Below, one piece after another: positions 16,789 through 25,902 of a stretch of DNA of 64,000 nt. The notes under the pieces are model-generated. The model had not been told where the DNA came from. It did not search any database and saw nothing but the letters and a program-made list of their open reading frames with translations. This stretch comes from Paenibacillus glycanilyticus (lineage in GTDB: Bacteria > Bacillota > Bacilli > Paenibacillales > Paenibacillaceae), in NCBI RefSeq assembly GCF_030161375.1, contig NZ_BSSQ01000006.1:62001-126000 (forward strand), in the 5' to 3' direction. A program made the translations under genes and the position numbers. How positions within the stretch are numbered: the stretch's first letter is position 1; each line of letters starts with the position of its first letter.

Positions 16789-16970
16789 GTTGCACGAAGT
16801 GCAGTATATTTGCCATAAATAAGCTTAAGAGCAAATTATACTGCGCGAATTGCAGGATAATAGGCGGTTTGGGGCTCAATTTAGCGTTTTTGAACCATTA
16901 TCCTGCAGTCTGTGCAGGGTAATGGTAGTGAAGGAGCTCGTATGCCCCAAAATGCTGCATTTCGTACAAG
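16789..16970. repeat. 182-bp four-module intergenic element, copy 1
   Basis: Begins GTTGCACGAAGTGCAGTATA and ends with a related inverted end (AATGCTGCATTTCGTACAAG), with two more modules inside: ATACTGCGCGAATTGCAGGA near 16839 and ATCCTGCAGTCTGTGCAGGG near 16898. Modules share TGCA-n-TGCAG and lie 50-60 bases apart. Another copy of exactly the same length lies at 48449-48630. The rest of the 486-base gap 16650-17135 holds only a terminator; an open frame at 16850-17350 runs through the element and is not a gene. Confidence 0.8.
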
Positions 16971-17092
16971 GTGGACGGGTCGCGGGATTTACGCTGGCGC
17001 GTAGCGGGGCTTGGAGGTTGTACAGTAAAAGGAGTTACTGGAGTAATTCCAACGTACGGCGGCAAAAGGGGCGAGTTGAGCAAACAAAGCAA

Positions 17093-17128
17093 AAGGGGTA
17101 TCCCGTCGTCGTGAACGGGATACCCCTT
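17093..17128 (-). terminator. Terminator of the 144-residue protein gene
   Basis: Perfect 14-bp stem AAGGGGTATCCCGT / ACGGGATACCCCTT with an 8-base loop. The minus-strand side is followed by TTTTGCTTTG. Confidence 0.8.
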
Positions 17129-17135
17129 CAAACCT

Positions 17136-17570
17136 TTATCGTTGGATCGGTTCGATCCGGTACGAACCCGCGGCGCCTTCTACCGGCTGGATCGACCAAC
17201 CGAACGAAAGCGCAGTCTTCGTGCGCTCCAGCTGCTCTGGCGTCAGCTGGGCGGTTACCGCTTCTTGCCCGGCTTCAAGCTCGAGCTGAGGCTCGTCGCC
17301 GAAGGCGACCCAAATCCAGCTGCGAAGTCCGCGCACGGTGTTGTATTTGATCTGATAACCGCCGCGTACCGCGGCTTCGAACGTTTCCGGCTCTTTCTGA
17401 GCGAAAGCCGCCAGATCGTCATAGTTGAATTGGAACATGCTATCGTCCTTCGGCAGATCGACTCCGGCCTTCACGCGTTCAATAATCTCGTCATCCGACC
17501 AGCCATGCCCCTTGCGAAGCGATTCGACTAGCATGGCATCCCATTGCGACAGCTTTACGATATCCGTCAT
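17136..17570 (-). CDS. Uncharacterised 144-residue protein
   Basis: Soluble acidic protein without signal peptide. The N-terminal half is helical (VKLSQWDAMLVESLRKGHGW, DDEIIERVKAG), followed by a segment ending VRGLRSWIWVAFGDEPQLEL and a C-terminal part with LTPEQLERTKTALSFGWSIQ. I do not recognise the family. GGGAGG lies 10 bases before the ATG. It is downstream of nothing on its strand except the peptide transporter operon, whose last gene ends 45 bases further right, so it may be transcribed from that operon's read-through or from its own promoter in that gap. Confidence 0.7.
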   Translation of the reverse strand: MTDIVKLSQWDAMLVESLRKGHGWSDDEIIERVKAGVDLPKDDSMFQFNYDDLAAFAQKEPETFEAAVRGGYQIKYNTVRGLRSWIWVAFGDEPQLELEAGQEAVTAQLTPEQLERTKTALSFGWSIQPVEGAAGSYRIEPIQR

Positions 17571-17614
17571 GTGGTTTCAGCCTCCCTTAGCTTAGCTCTC
17601 TCATTCAAAAACCT

Positions 17615-18520
17615 TTACGGCAGTGCTACCCAATGTCCCGGACTTACTTCGCGCAATACGGCCGCTTCCTCGGCAGCCGAATCCGGCTTGTAGATCACGC
17701 GTTCAACATGAGCGCGCGGATCCGGTACCGGAATAGCGGACAACAGTGCCTTCGTGTACGGATGAAGCGGATTGTCGTACAACTCATCGCTGTCCGCGAC
17801 TTCCACGAGGCGTCCGTGATACATCACGCCAATCCGGTCGGAAATATGCCGTACCATCGACAGGTCATGGGCAATAAACAAATACGTCAGGCCAAATTCA
17901 GCCTGTAAATCTTCAAGCATGTTAACGACCTGCGCTTGCACGGATACGTCGAGAGCCGAGATGGGCTCGTCGCAGACGACAAAGTCCGGACGTACCGACA
18001 GAGCGCGGGCAATCGAGATCCGCTGGCGTTGGCCGCCGCTGAATTCATGCGGGTAGCGGTACAGATGCTCGCGTTTCAGACCAACCTTCTCCAGCAGGGA
18101 AGCAACCACTTCTTTGCGTTCCTCAACGTTCTTATACAGACCGTGAATATTCATCGGTTCGCCGATCAAGTCCAGCACGGTCATACCCGGATTAAGCGAC
18201 GAATACGGATCTTGGAAAATCGACTGGATCCGCCGGCGGAACGGCTTCAGTTGTTTCTCGCCAAGCTTCGAAAGATCTTGGCCGTCGAACTTGACCGTCC
18301 CGTCCGTGTAGTCGTACAGTCGCAGAATACAGCGGCCAACCGTTGATTTGCCGCTGCCGGATTCCCCGACAAGGCCAAAGGTTTCGCCTTTGTTGATCTG
18401 GAAGCTGACGCCGTCAACGGCTTTCAGCACCTCCGAAGTACGGCCCCAGGTATCGCGGCTTTTCACAAAATGTTTCTTCAGCTGCTGAACGTCCACCAGC
18501 ACTTTTTTATCCTCTGACAT
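17615..18520 (-). CDS. Oligopeptide ABC transporter ATP-binding protein, OppF-like
   Basis: Second ATPase of a peptide/nickel-type importer, 301 residues. Walker [10 protein letters not shown] at 52-60, signature SGGQRQR, Walker [12 protein letters not shown], and the family's [16 protein letters not shown] near the end. The longer frame to 18577 lacks a ribosome site; AAGGGAG upstream of ATG 18520 fixes the start, which overlaps the OppD-like gene by 14 bases. The C terminus is short compared with its partner and lacks the cysteine motif, as is usual for OppF. Confidence 0.93.
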   Translation of the reverse strand: MSEDKKVLVDVQQLKKHFVKSRDTWGRTSEVLKAVDGVSFQINKGETFGLVGESGSGKSTVGRCILRLYDYTDGTVKFDGQDLSKLGEKQLKPFRRRIQSIFQDPYSSLNPGMTVLDLIGEPMNIHGLYKNVEERKEVVASLLEKVGLKREHLYRYPHEFSGGQRQRISIARALSVRPDFVVCDEPISALDVSVQAQVVNMLEDLQAEFGLTYLFIAHDLSMVRHISDRIGVMYHGRLVEVADSDELYDNPLHPYTKALLSAIPVPDPRAHVERVIYKPDSAAEEAAVLREVSPGHWVALP

Positions 18521-19538
18521 GCGCAGCGCTCCCTTCAATCTCCGGATGGCGCGCAAGTTCAGCCTGAACTTCGGCATCGTTCAGCCAGCAGAGGGCACGA
18601 TGGCCTTCGCTGATCTGGAAATGCGGCGGAAGTTCCGCGCATTTGGGCATGGCATGCGGACAACGTTCCATAAACGGACAGCCCGTAGGCGGGTCAAGCA
18701 GATCGGGCGGAGAGCCTTCGATCGGAACGAGCCGCTCGCGCGAGCCGCCTTGCCGCTGCGGAACCGAACGCAGCAATCCTTGCGTGTACGGATGTTTCGA
18801 ATTGAAAAATATATCTTCCACGGTGCCTTCTTCCATCACCATACCGCCGTACATAACGATTACGCGGCTGCATACTTGGGCGACAACGCCCAGATCGTGG
18901 GTAATGAGCGCGATAGAGGCACTTGTCTTTTCTTTCAAGTCTTTCAGCAAATCCAGAATTTGCGCCTGAATCGTTACGTCGAGAGCCGTCGTTGGCTCAT
19001 CGGCGATAAGGAGTTCGGGTTGGCAGGATAACGCCATCGCGATCATAACGCGCTGACGCATGCCGCCACTGAATTCATGCGGGTATTGCTTGACGCGGCG
19101 TTCAGGTTCGGTGATACCGACCTGACGAAGCATTTCGACCGCTTCTTTCAAAGCGGCATCCTTGCCTAGTCCGCGATGCCGGCGGATGACTTCCGTCATC
19201 TGGTCGCCGATTTTCTTAACCGGGTTAAGAGAGGTCATCGGATCCTGGAATACCATCGCGATCCGGTTGCCGCGGATCTGGCGCCATTTGCGTTCGGACA
19301 AGCCTTTCAGGCTTTCGCCGGCAAACGTAATATCGCCGCCGATCATCTCGCCCGGAGGCGGATTCATCGCCATAATCGCTTTGGCGGTGACGCTTTTGCC
19401 GCTGCCGGATTCGCCAACGATACCGATGGTTTCTCCTTGATCGATATGAAAGCTGACGCCGCGAACCGCTTTGTTTTCGCCGCTTCTGGTATGGAAAGAC
19501 ACTTGTAGGTTATGGACGGTAAGCAGTCGGTCTGCCAT
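18507..19538 (-). CDS. Oligopeptide ABC transporter ATP-binding protein, OppD-like
   Basis: First ATPase of the peptide importer, 343 residues. Walker [10 protein letters not shown] at 42-50, signature SGGMRQR, Walker [13 protein letters not shown]. The C-terminal oligopeptide-transporter domain contains the cysteine cluster [14 protein letters not shown], present in OppD/DppD, which can hold an iron-sulfur cluster in some members. Fourth gene of five on the minus strand, 31 bases after the OppC-like gene. Confidence 0.93.
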   Translation of the reverse strand: MADRLLTVHNLQVSFHTRSGENKAVRGVSFHIDQGETIGIVGESGSGKSVTAKAIMAMNPPPGEMIGGDITFAGESLKGLSERKWRQIRGNRIAMVFQDPMTSLNPVKKIGDQMTEVIRRHRGLGKDAALKEAVEMLRQVGITEPERRVKQYPHEFSGGMRQRVMIAMALSCQPELLIADEPTTALDVTIQAQILDLLKDLKEKTSASIALITHDLGVVAQVCSRVIVMYGGMVMEEGTVEDIFFNSKHPYTQGLLRSVPQRQGGSRERLVPIEGSPPDLLDPPTGCPFMERCPHAMPKCAELPPHFQISEGHRALCWLNDAEVQAELARHPEIEGSAAHVRG

Positions 19539-19569
19539 CTAACGTTCGCTCCTTTCGAGTAAGCACGCG

Positions 19570-20415
19570 TTACCGCTTGCCAAGCTTCGGCTCGAAGCCA
19601 ACGCGCAATAGATCGCCTAGAATATTAAAGCTGAGCACCGTCAGCAGTATAAATAAACCCGGGAACAACGCAAGGTAAGGCGCTTGGGCAATATAGCCTT
19701 GCGCGTTGTTCAGCATGCTTCCCCATGTGGCGTTTGGAGCTTGTACCCCAAATCCAAGGAAGCTGAGGGACGATTCCATCATAATCGCGGAAGCCACGTT
19801 ATTCGTTGCGCTAACGATGATGACCGGAACAAGGCTCGGGAATATATGACGGAAAATAATGCCCAAGTGATTCTGGCCGGACGCTTTGGCGTACAGCACG
19901 TACTCGCGCTCCAGAATCGTCATGGTCTCGGCCCGTATAATACGGGACATGTTCATCCACATCAGAAGTCCAATAATGAGGACGATACTCGTCAGGTTCG
20001 GCTTCAGGAATACGCTGAGCAGCAGCATAACGAGGAAGCTTGGGATCGACAAAATCACTTCCAGCAAACGCATCAGCAGGTTGTCGATCCAACCGCCGAA
20101 GTAACCGCTGACTACTCCGACGATCACGCCGATCGTAGTCGCCAGAATCATGGCCGAGAAGCCAACCATCAGCGAGACGCGACCGCCGTAGAGCGCGCGG
20201 GCGAAGTAGTCGCGGCCATAGTCGTCGGTGCCGAACCAGTGCAAGGAGCTTGGCGACTTCAGTCGCTGCAAGGCATCCAGCGCGTTAGGATCTTTAGGGG
20301 AGAGGAAAGCAAAGACCGCTCCCAATATGAAAATACCGAGAATCGCAATTGCGACGATTCCCATTTTGCTGCGTACGAGCTCGAGGCCCGCATTTCGCCA
20401 TTTGGTCCGATTCAT
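19570..20415 (-). CDS. Oligopeptide ABC transporter permease, OppC-like
   Basis: Membrane subunit of 281 residues with the N-terminal OppC region (AFLSPKDPNALD), then GTDDYGRDYFARALYGGRVS and six helices in all. The upstream frame extends to 20484, but GAGGTGAG before ATG 20415 and loss of family similarity further upstream set the start. Four bases separate it from the OppB-like stop, so the pair is translationally coupled. Confidence 0.93.
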   Translation of the reverse strand: MNRTKWRNAGLELVRSKMGIVAIAILGIFILGAVFAFLSPKDPNALDALQRLKSPSSLHWFGTDDYGRDYFARALYGGRVSLMVGFSAMILATTIGVIVGVVSGYFGGWIDNLLMRLLEVILSIPSFLVMLLLSVFLKPNLTSIVLIIGLLMWMNMSRIIRAETMTILEREYVLYAKASGQNHLGIIFRHIFPSLVPVIIVSATNNVASAIMMESSLSFLGFGVQAPNATWGSMLNNAQGYIAQAPYLALFPGLFILLTVLSFNILGDLLRVGFEPKLGKR

Positions 20416-20419
20416 GAGC

Positions 20420-21370
20420 TCACCTCGTTGATTTGATTCTCGGATCGGCGAATCCGTATAAGATATCCGCAAGCAAGTTGCCAAGGATCAGGAACAAGGC
20501 GGAGAACAGCGTAATGCCCATAATAACGGGATAATCCATCCCTTTAACGGCCGTCATGCCAAGCGACCCGATGCCGGGCCAGGAAAAGACGGTTTCGGTT
20601 ACAATCGCGCCGGTAACCAGATCCGCCATCGACATGCCAAGCAGCGTAATGACCGGCAACAAGACATGCTTCATCACGTGCCGGAACAGTACTTGTCTGC
20701 GCGAAGCGCCAAAAGCGTATTGAATCTGAACGTAATCTTCCTTGAGCTGACCGATTGTGCTGGAACGGATGTACCGCACATAGACGGACAAGAAGCCAAA
20801 GGCAAGAACAACGCACGGCAAGATTCCATGCTTGATCACATCCCAAGCGGAATGGACGCCTATCGTCCGCATGCCCATGATCGGAAGCCAGTGCAGCTTA
20901 ATCGCAAATAAATATATAAGTAGAATAGCCATGTAAAACAAAGGTACGGAAATGCCGACGTAGGAGATCATGTTAATGACCTTGTCCTGCCAGCGGTTGC
21001 GGTTCGCACCGGCGGTTAGGCCAAGCGGAATAGCAATGAGAACGGCGAGTGCGATGGCGCTCGCCATCAGCCCGGCTGTTGCAGGCAAACGGTCAAGGAT
21101 TTGATCCAAAACCGGCTGATGATTCACAAGCGAATAGCCCAGGTTGCCTTGGAACAGCTCCTTAAGCCATATGAAATATTGAATATAGGCCGGCTTGTCC
21201 AGCCCAAGGTTGTGACGAATGCGTTCAATGTCTTCGGGATGCATATTCGGCGTCACGAAGGAGAGAACAGGGTCTCCGGGAGCCAGCTTAACCAAGGCAA
21301 AGCAGGCGATCGAGACGAAGAACAAGAGCGGAATCGTCTGCAGTAAACGTCTAGCGATGAGTTGTCTCAT
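20420..21370 (-). CDS. Oligopeptide ABC transporter permease, OppB-like
   Basis: Membrane subunit of 316 residues, six helices, starting with the typical MRQLIARRLLQTIPLLFFVS. Family landmarks: APGDPV, NLGLDKPAYIQYFIW, and ETVFSWPGIGSLGMTAV near the C terminus. It follows the binding-protein gene after a 151-base gap that contains a long hairpin; TAGGAGA precedes the ATG. Confidence 0.93.
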   Translation of the reverse strand: MRQLIARRLLQTIPLLFFVSIACFALVKLAPGDPVLSFVTPNMHPEDIERIRHNLGLDKPAYIQYFIWLKELFQGNLGYSLVNHQPVLDQILDRLPATAGLMASAIALAVLIAIPLGLTAGANRNRWQDKVINMISYVGISVPLFYMAILLIYLFAIKLHWLPIMGMRTIGVHSAWDVIKHGILPCVVLAFGFLSVYVRYIRSSTIGQLKEDYVQIQYAFGASRRQVLFRHVMKHVLLPVITLLGMSMADLVTGAIVTETVFSWPGIGSLGMTAVKGMDYPVIMGITLFSALFLILGNLLADILYGFADPRIKSTR

Positions 21371-21394
21371 GCGATTGTCTCCTATGCTTATTAC

Positions 21395-21482
21395 GGCAAA
21401 AAATAACTGGTAACCCCCAATGTCATGAAGTTAGCCTCAGCCTCATGTAATGACATTGGGTTAACCCCAGCTATTTTTTGCC
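21395..21482 (-). promoter_or_regulatory. Long intercistronic hairpin between binding protein and permease genes
   Basis: Arms of about 32 bases (21395-21426 and 21450-21482) pair with few mismatches: GGCAAAAAATA.CTGG and AACCC.CAATGTCAT against their complements, loop about 23 bases. Placed between a highly expressed binding protein and the membrane genes, it likely protects the upstream mRNA or terminates part of the transcripts, giving unequal expression; this role is inferred from position. Confidence 0.75.
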
Positions 21483-21521
21483 TGTATCCATATTTAGTTC
21501 ATGATCTCGATAAAGGTTTTC

Positions 21522-23135
21522 TTACTTCATGTAAAGCTTGGATGGATCTTCGAAGATTACGACTGGTTTCAGAACTGCCTCATCCAGGCCGCCGTAACGC
21601 TTGTCGATCGCTACGATTGTTTTTGTGTAGCCGACTGGGTAGATAACCGCGTCGTCCGCGATCAGTTTTTGCAGTTGGCCGTAAGCTTCGCCGCGTTTTG
21701 TTGCATCCGCTTCGCCAGCGCCTTGTTCGAACAGCTTGTCTACTTCAGGGTTGGAGTAGCGAGCATAGTTGGAGTTCGAACCGGTTGTGTACAGAATCCG
21801 GTAAGCATCCGGGTCGTAACCCATGATGTAACCTGCATAGGACAATTCATAATCCGTAGACTTCAGGTCAACAAACTTTTGGCCGTACGCCGATGCGTCC
21901 ATGCTTTGCAGTTCAACGGTAATGCCAACAGCTTTCAGCTTTTGCTGAATGTACAGGGAAGCCGCTTCTTGCGTCTTGTTGCCGCTCGATACGATAAAGC
22001 GGAGCTTCAGGTTGCTTTCGCCAGCGGAAGCAAGCAATTCTTTTGCTTTTGCCACATCGTTATCGTAAGAAGTAACGTCATTGGTGTGGAACAGACCATC
22101 CGGTGTAACGAACGATTTCGCCTGATCGGCATAGTCGCTGGAGCCGTATACCGTTTGGATCAGCTCATCGCGGTTCAGGGCGTAAGAGATCGCTTGACGA
22201 ACTTCTTTTTTCTTCAGAGCGCCTGTGTCGCTGTCTTCATTGAAGAGCAGGTAAGCCAGACGGCCTTCGGAGTATGCTTGGATATCGAAGTTGCCAGTGC
22301 TCTCAATGGTAGATACATCTTGCGGAGTCAAGTATTTCACATTGATTTCGCCGTTTTGCAGAGCCAGGTTTGCTGAGTTCTCATCTTTTGCTACACGGTA
22401 TGTGATCGAATCCAGATGAGGCTTGCCGCCGAAGTAGTTATCGAAACGCTCAAGCGTTACGTACTCGCCTGTTTTGTACTCTTTGAATTTGAATGCGCCG
22501 GAACCAACCGGAGTATTGTTTTTCGTGCTTTTCTCGATGTTCGCTTCGCCTTCGAAAATATGCTTAGGAATCGGAGTCAATTGCACGAGTGTTGCTTCAA
22601 ACGCCGGGTTCACTTGCGGCAGTTGGAATTCAACCGTCGTGTCGTCAACCTTTACGGCTTTGATTGGTTTGCCGCCGATGATCAGGTTCTCGCGGAACAT
22701 GCTGTTTTGCTTCTCGTCGAGAATCGTATCAAACGTGAAGACAACGTCGTCTGCCGTAAGGGGCTGTCCGTCATGCCAAGTCAGGCCGCTTTTCAGCTTC
22801 AGGGTATAAGTAAGGTTGTCAGCCGAAGGCTCAAGGCTGTCAGCCAGGTAGAATGTTTTTTTGCCGTTGTTCACTTGGAACAGCGGAGCGTAGAGAGCTT
22901 GGTCGATCGTCAGGCTGACGCGGTCGCCTGCATAGATCGGGTTAAGGATAACCGGATCCGATTGTACGCCTAGAATCAGGTTGCCGCCGTCCTTCGCTTG
23001 ATCGGCTGCCGCCGTGTTCGAAGGGGATGCTGCCGAATTGTTGCCTGCGTTATTGCCGTTGTTGTTACCGCTGCAAGCACTAATCACTACTGCTAAAATA
23101 ATGAGGGTAAGTAAAGCGGGAATGCTTTTGCGCAT
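21522..23135 (-). CDS. Peptide-binding lipoprotein, OppA/DppA family (SBP family 5)
   Basis: Extracytoplasmic binding lipoprotein of 537 residues, first gene of the peptide importer. The lipobox ends at Cys21 (VVISAC), followed by an Asn/Gly-rich tether. SBP_bac_5 landmarks: LTYTLKLKSGLTWHDGQPLT, ADDVVFTFD, NTPVGSGAFKFKEY and VRQAISYALNRDELI. Whether it favours di- or oligopeptides, or nickel, cannot be read. GGAGG lies 8 bases before the ATG. The 287 bases upstream, shared with a divergent lipoprotein gene, show no further gene. Confidence 0.93.
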   Translation of the reverse strand: MRKSIPALLTLIILAVVISACSGNNNGNNAGNNSAASPSNTAAADQAKDGGNLILGVQSDPVILNPIYAGDRVSLTIDQALYAPLFQVNNGKKTFYLADSLEPSADNLTYTLKLKSGLTWHDGQPLTADDVVFTFDTILDEKQNSMFRENLIIGGKPIKAVKVDDTTVEFQLPQVNPAFEATLVQLTPIPKHIFEGEANIEKSTKNNTPVGSGAFKFKEYKTGEYVTLERFDNYFGGKPHLDSITYRVAKDENSANLALQNGEINVKYLTPQDVSTIESTGNFDIQAYSEGRLAYLLFNEDSDTGALKKKEVRQAISYALNRDELIQTVYGSSDYADQAKSFVTPDGLFHTNDVTSYDNDVAKAKELLASAGESNLKLRFIVSSGNKTQEAASLYIQQKLKAVGITVELQSMDASAYGQKFVDLKSTDYELSYAGYIMGYDPDAYRILYTTGSNSNYARYSNPEVDKLFEQGAGEADATKRGEAYGQLQKLIADDAVIYPVGYTKTIVAIDKRYGGLDEAVLKPVVIFEDPSKLYMK

Positions 23136-23422
23136 GATGCCATCCTCCAGTTTTTTCTGTGCTGATTTCTGATACTAGTAATAGTACATCGGATTACTCG
23201 GAATTACAATCTTTTTCTCATATTTCTCTCATTATGCTCCAAAATCATAGAGTTGTCGATGCAAGGAGAAGCCATTAATGGCGTGATATGACAAGGTTTC
23301 CCTGATATTAGGTGATGTTATTCATAAAACTAATGTAACCTTTCCGGATGTGGTCTCGTTTATAAGTATGGCAATGCTTACGGAGTAATTGCTGCGTTAC
23401 TCTTTCCAGGAGGTGTACCACA

Positions 23423-24301
23423 ATGAAAAACAAGAACATCACGACGAAATGGACGGTTCTGCTGAGCAGTACGGTGCTTGCGGCTTGCCTTTTGTCGGCC
23501 TGCAACAATGATTCGAATTCGAATGTGAACTCGTCGCCAAGTCCAACGGTATCGGCATCGCCAAGTCCGTCGGCATCTGCTTCGCCTGAGGCGGAGAGCA
23601 AACAAGGCAAAGGTGTATTTGTCGGCTTGGCCGACTCTCATACGGTTGAAATCACGGTAGATGGCGAAGCGGCTGCTTACCAGTTGGGCGAAGGAATGGA
23701 CACGGCCGTGGCTGACTTGAAGGAAGGCGACAATGTAAGTTTCGACTACACGGAGGAAGCGGTAGAGGGTGACGAGGCAGCGAAAGTGCTGACGATCACG
23801 AAGATCGAGAAGTCGGCTGGCGGAGATGCCCCGGCTACGGAGCTTCCGGCAACGAAGGACTTCAAGTTCCAGCTGGAGGGCAATGAGGAGACTCGTACCG
23901 GTACGCTGGCCAAAGGCGACGGTTACGCGCTCTACATCTTCGAGCAGTTCAAATTCGACGCGTCGGCAGGCAAGCTGATCATGAACGTCGACAACAATTA
24001 TTACGTAGAGATTAGCAAGCTGCCGGAAGGCTTCAAGCTGGATGACGTGAAAGCCGACGCGGAAAAAGAACTCGCAACCGTAGGCGACGTGCAGACGATT
24101 GATCCGAAGGATTCGAATTCCATGCTAGGCGACTTCGACCTTATGCTCAAAGCTTCGAGCAATAAGCTAACGAAGGAAGTTATCGTGAAGACGGTAGGCG
24201 GCGCAAGCTTCCTCTTCACCGTTAATCAGCCGGTCGGCGAACCAACGGAAGGATTCTCGCCGCTGGCCTCAGCGTCAATGGGTTCAATTGTAGCCCAATA
24301 A
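23423..24301 (+). CDS. Lipoprotein of unknown function
   Basis: Secreted lipoprotein of 292 residues. The signal region contains two possible lipobox cysteines (LAAC 22 and LLSAC 27), then a Ser/Pro repeat tether (SPSPTVSASPSPSASASP). A small beta domain follows (GKGVFVGLADSHTVEITVDG ... LKEGDNVSFDYTEE), reading like an OB-fold. The second half (155-292) has alternating strands and KLPEGFKLDDVKADAEKELA. I do not recognise the family. Single gene with a strong site (CAGGAGGTG) and its own terminator; divergent from the peptide importer. Confidence 0.8.
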   Translation: MKNKNITTKWTVLLSSTVLAACLLSACNNDSNSNVNSSPSPTVSASPSPSASASPEAESKQGKGVFVGLADSHTVEITVDGEAAAYQLGEGMDTAVADLKEGDNVSFDYTEEAVEGDEAAKVLTITKIEKSAGGDAPATELPATKDFKFQLEGNEETRTGTLAKGDGYALYIFEQFKFDASAGKLIMNVDNNYYVEISKLPEGFKLDDVKADAEKELATVGDVQTIDPKDSNSMLGDFDLMLKASSNKLTKEVIVKTVGGASFLFTVNQPVGEPTEGFSPLASASMGSIVAQ

Positions 24302-24316
24302 GGGTAATAGAAAATG

Positions 24317-24359
24317 AACAGCCTCCGGGGAGCACGCAGCACCTCGGGGGCTGTTTTTT
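24317..24359 (+). terminator. Terminator of the lipoprotein gene
   Basis: Stem of about 17 bp with one mismatch, AACAGCCTCCGGGGAGC against GCACCTCGGGGGCTGTT, followed by six T. Closely related in sequence to the terminators at 31321 and 48247. Confidence 0.88.
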
Positions 24360-24390
24360 GTGGTGGAGCTTATTCGCCGAGGCAGCACAG

Positions 24391-25902
24391 CTAATGCTGT
24401 TGCCGGAATTCGCTCGGCGAGACTTGGAAATGCTTCTTGAACACGCTGGAGAAATAGGTGGAGTCGTCGAAGCCGACGGTCTGGCAGATCTCCGAGATTT
24501 TCAGATCGGTATTGCGCAGTAATACCTGTGCTTTTTGCAGCTTGAGTTTGGTCACAAAGCCGGTGAATGTCTCGCCGGTCTCCTTCTTGAACAATGTGCT
24601 CAAGTAGCTGGGGTTCAAATGGATATGTTCGGCTACTTGCTTGATCGTCAGCTCGCTGTCCAAATAATGCTCTTCGATATAGTCGATCGCTTGTTGGATG
24701 CTGTTCACGTACGGGTTCGCTTGCTGCTTCCACCGGTCCATCCGGTTCTCGAAATCCTGATACGCTGCCTTGAACCAACTCTTCAGCTCTGGACTGCTCG
24801 TAAGCGGATCGACCGCTTGCAACGGCGGCTCCGCCGGCTTGCCCTGCTGGGCGAACAAGCCTAGCACCTCCGAGATTTGATGGAGCGCAAGGGCATGGTT
24901 GATCACGAGTATTTTGCCGTCTGTCAGTTGAAGAGAGGCGGCTTGTCCGCCAACCTTCTCGAAGTAGTCGTGCAGAGCAGGAAGATCGCCGGAAATAATA
25001 AGCGACATGATTTCGTTTTTGACCGCTTCGACAGTATGGGGTTTCCCTGTGTGGTCTACCGTCAGTGGCATCAATTTGGCTGGAAGAACGCGTTGTTCAT
25101 CATAATCGGCATAGGCGGATACAAGCTGGTCAATGTCGGTGCTTGAGCCAAGCAGCGTACTGTCGATCGTGATGCCCAAATATTCGCTTACCGCAAGCTC
25201 CGCATGATCTCTCCAGCAGGTGGTCGCAAGACCGGACGATACCGACAGGATGAACTGGTCTTCCTTCAGAATGAGCAGCTTGGCTCCGGCATCTTCAGCA
25301 AGCGCCAGCTCTTGAAGGATGTTATAGATACCGTATTGCAGCACATAAAGATCGTCTGCCCCGTAGTTTTTGCCCTCCGGACAATAATCCGTGATGGTAA
25401 TGAGCCATAGCTGGCTGTCTTCAAACAAACGCAGGAAATGCGATGTTAACTCCTGATTCATCTGCACTCTCAGCAATATAGAACGTAGAAGATGCTCCCT
25501 TACGGTCTGCTGATCCCGGCGTTTCGCTTGCAGCTTCTTGGAGGCAATGCCCAGAATACGCGTAATATCCTCGTCGGAGCATGGCTTGAGCAAGAAATCC
25601 ATAGCCCCGTAACGGATGGCCGATTGCGCATATTGGAAGTCCTGGAAGCCGGTAATGATAATAAACAGCGTATCGAGTCCATGCGAGTGTATGCGCTCCG
25701 CAAGCTCAATGCCGTTCATGACGGGCATATGGATGTCCATCAGGATAAGATCGGGCTTCAGCGCAAGAGCTTTCTCCCAGCCCTCAAGTCCGGTCTCGGC
25801 CTCTCCGATAACAGTCCAGTTCGCCATATTCTCGCGAATAAAAAACTTTAACCCTTCGCGGAAATTCGGCTGATCCTCGACGATTAAGACAGTTCCTTTC
25901 AT
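24391..25902 (-). CDS. YesN-type response regulator with AraC DNA-binding domain
   Basis: Response regulator of 503 residues. Receiver domain 1-120 with acidic pair Glu9/Asp10, phospho-acceptor Asp56 in LILMDIHMP, and Lys in LLKPCSDED. A long middle region (130-390) of unknown fold is typical of the larger YesN paralogs, and the AraC helix-turn-helix pair ends the protein (YIEEHYLDSELTIKQVAEHI, GFDDSTYFSSVFKKHFQVSP). It is coupled to the sensor kinase by a 4-base overlap and is expected to activate the divergent sugar-transport operon at 27785. Confidence 0.93.
   Translation of the reverse strand: MKGTVLIVEDQPNFREGLKFFIRENMANWTVIGEAETGLEGWEKALALKPDLILMDIHMPVMNGIELAERIHSHGLDTLFIIITGFQDFQYAQSAIRYGAMDFLLKPCSDEDITRILGIASKKLQAKRRDQQTVREHLLRSILLRVQMNQELTSHFLRLFEDSQLWLITITDYCPEGKNYGADDLYVLQYGIYNILQELALAEDAGAKLLILKEDQFILSVSSGLATTCWRDHAELAVSEYLGITIDSTLLGSSTDIDQLVSAYADYDEQRVLPAKLMPLTVDHTGKPHTVEAVKNEIMSLIISGDLPALHDYFEKVGGQAASLQLTDGKILVINHALALHQISEVLGLFAQQGKPAEPPLQAVDPLTSSPELKSWFKAAYQDFENRMDRWKQQANPYVNSIQQAIDYIEEHYLDSELTIKQVAEHIHLNPSYLSTLFKKETGETFTGFVTKLKLQKAQVLLRNTDLKISEICQTVGFDDSTYFSSVFKKHFQVSPSEFRQQH

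Noticed and set aside
16850..17350. Plus-strand open frame of 166 codons
   Set aside because: Runs through the 182-bp element, a terminator and the antisense of another gene; no coherent protein.
24284..24778. Minus-strand open frame of 164 codons overlapping the YesN gene
   Set aside because: Out of frame with the obvious AraC domain and spans the upstream terminator.
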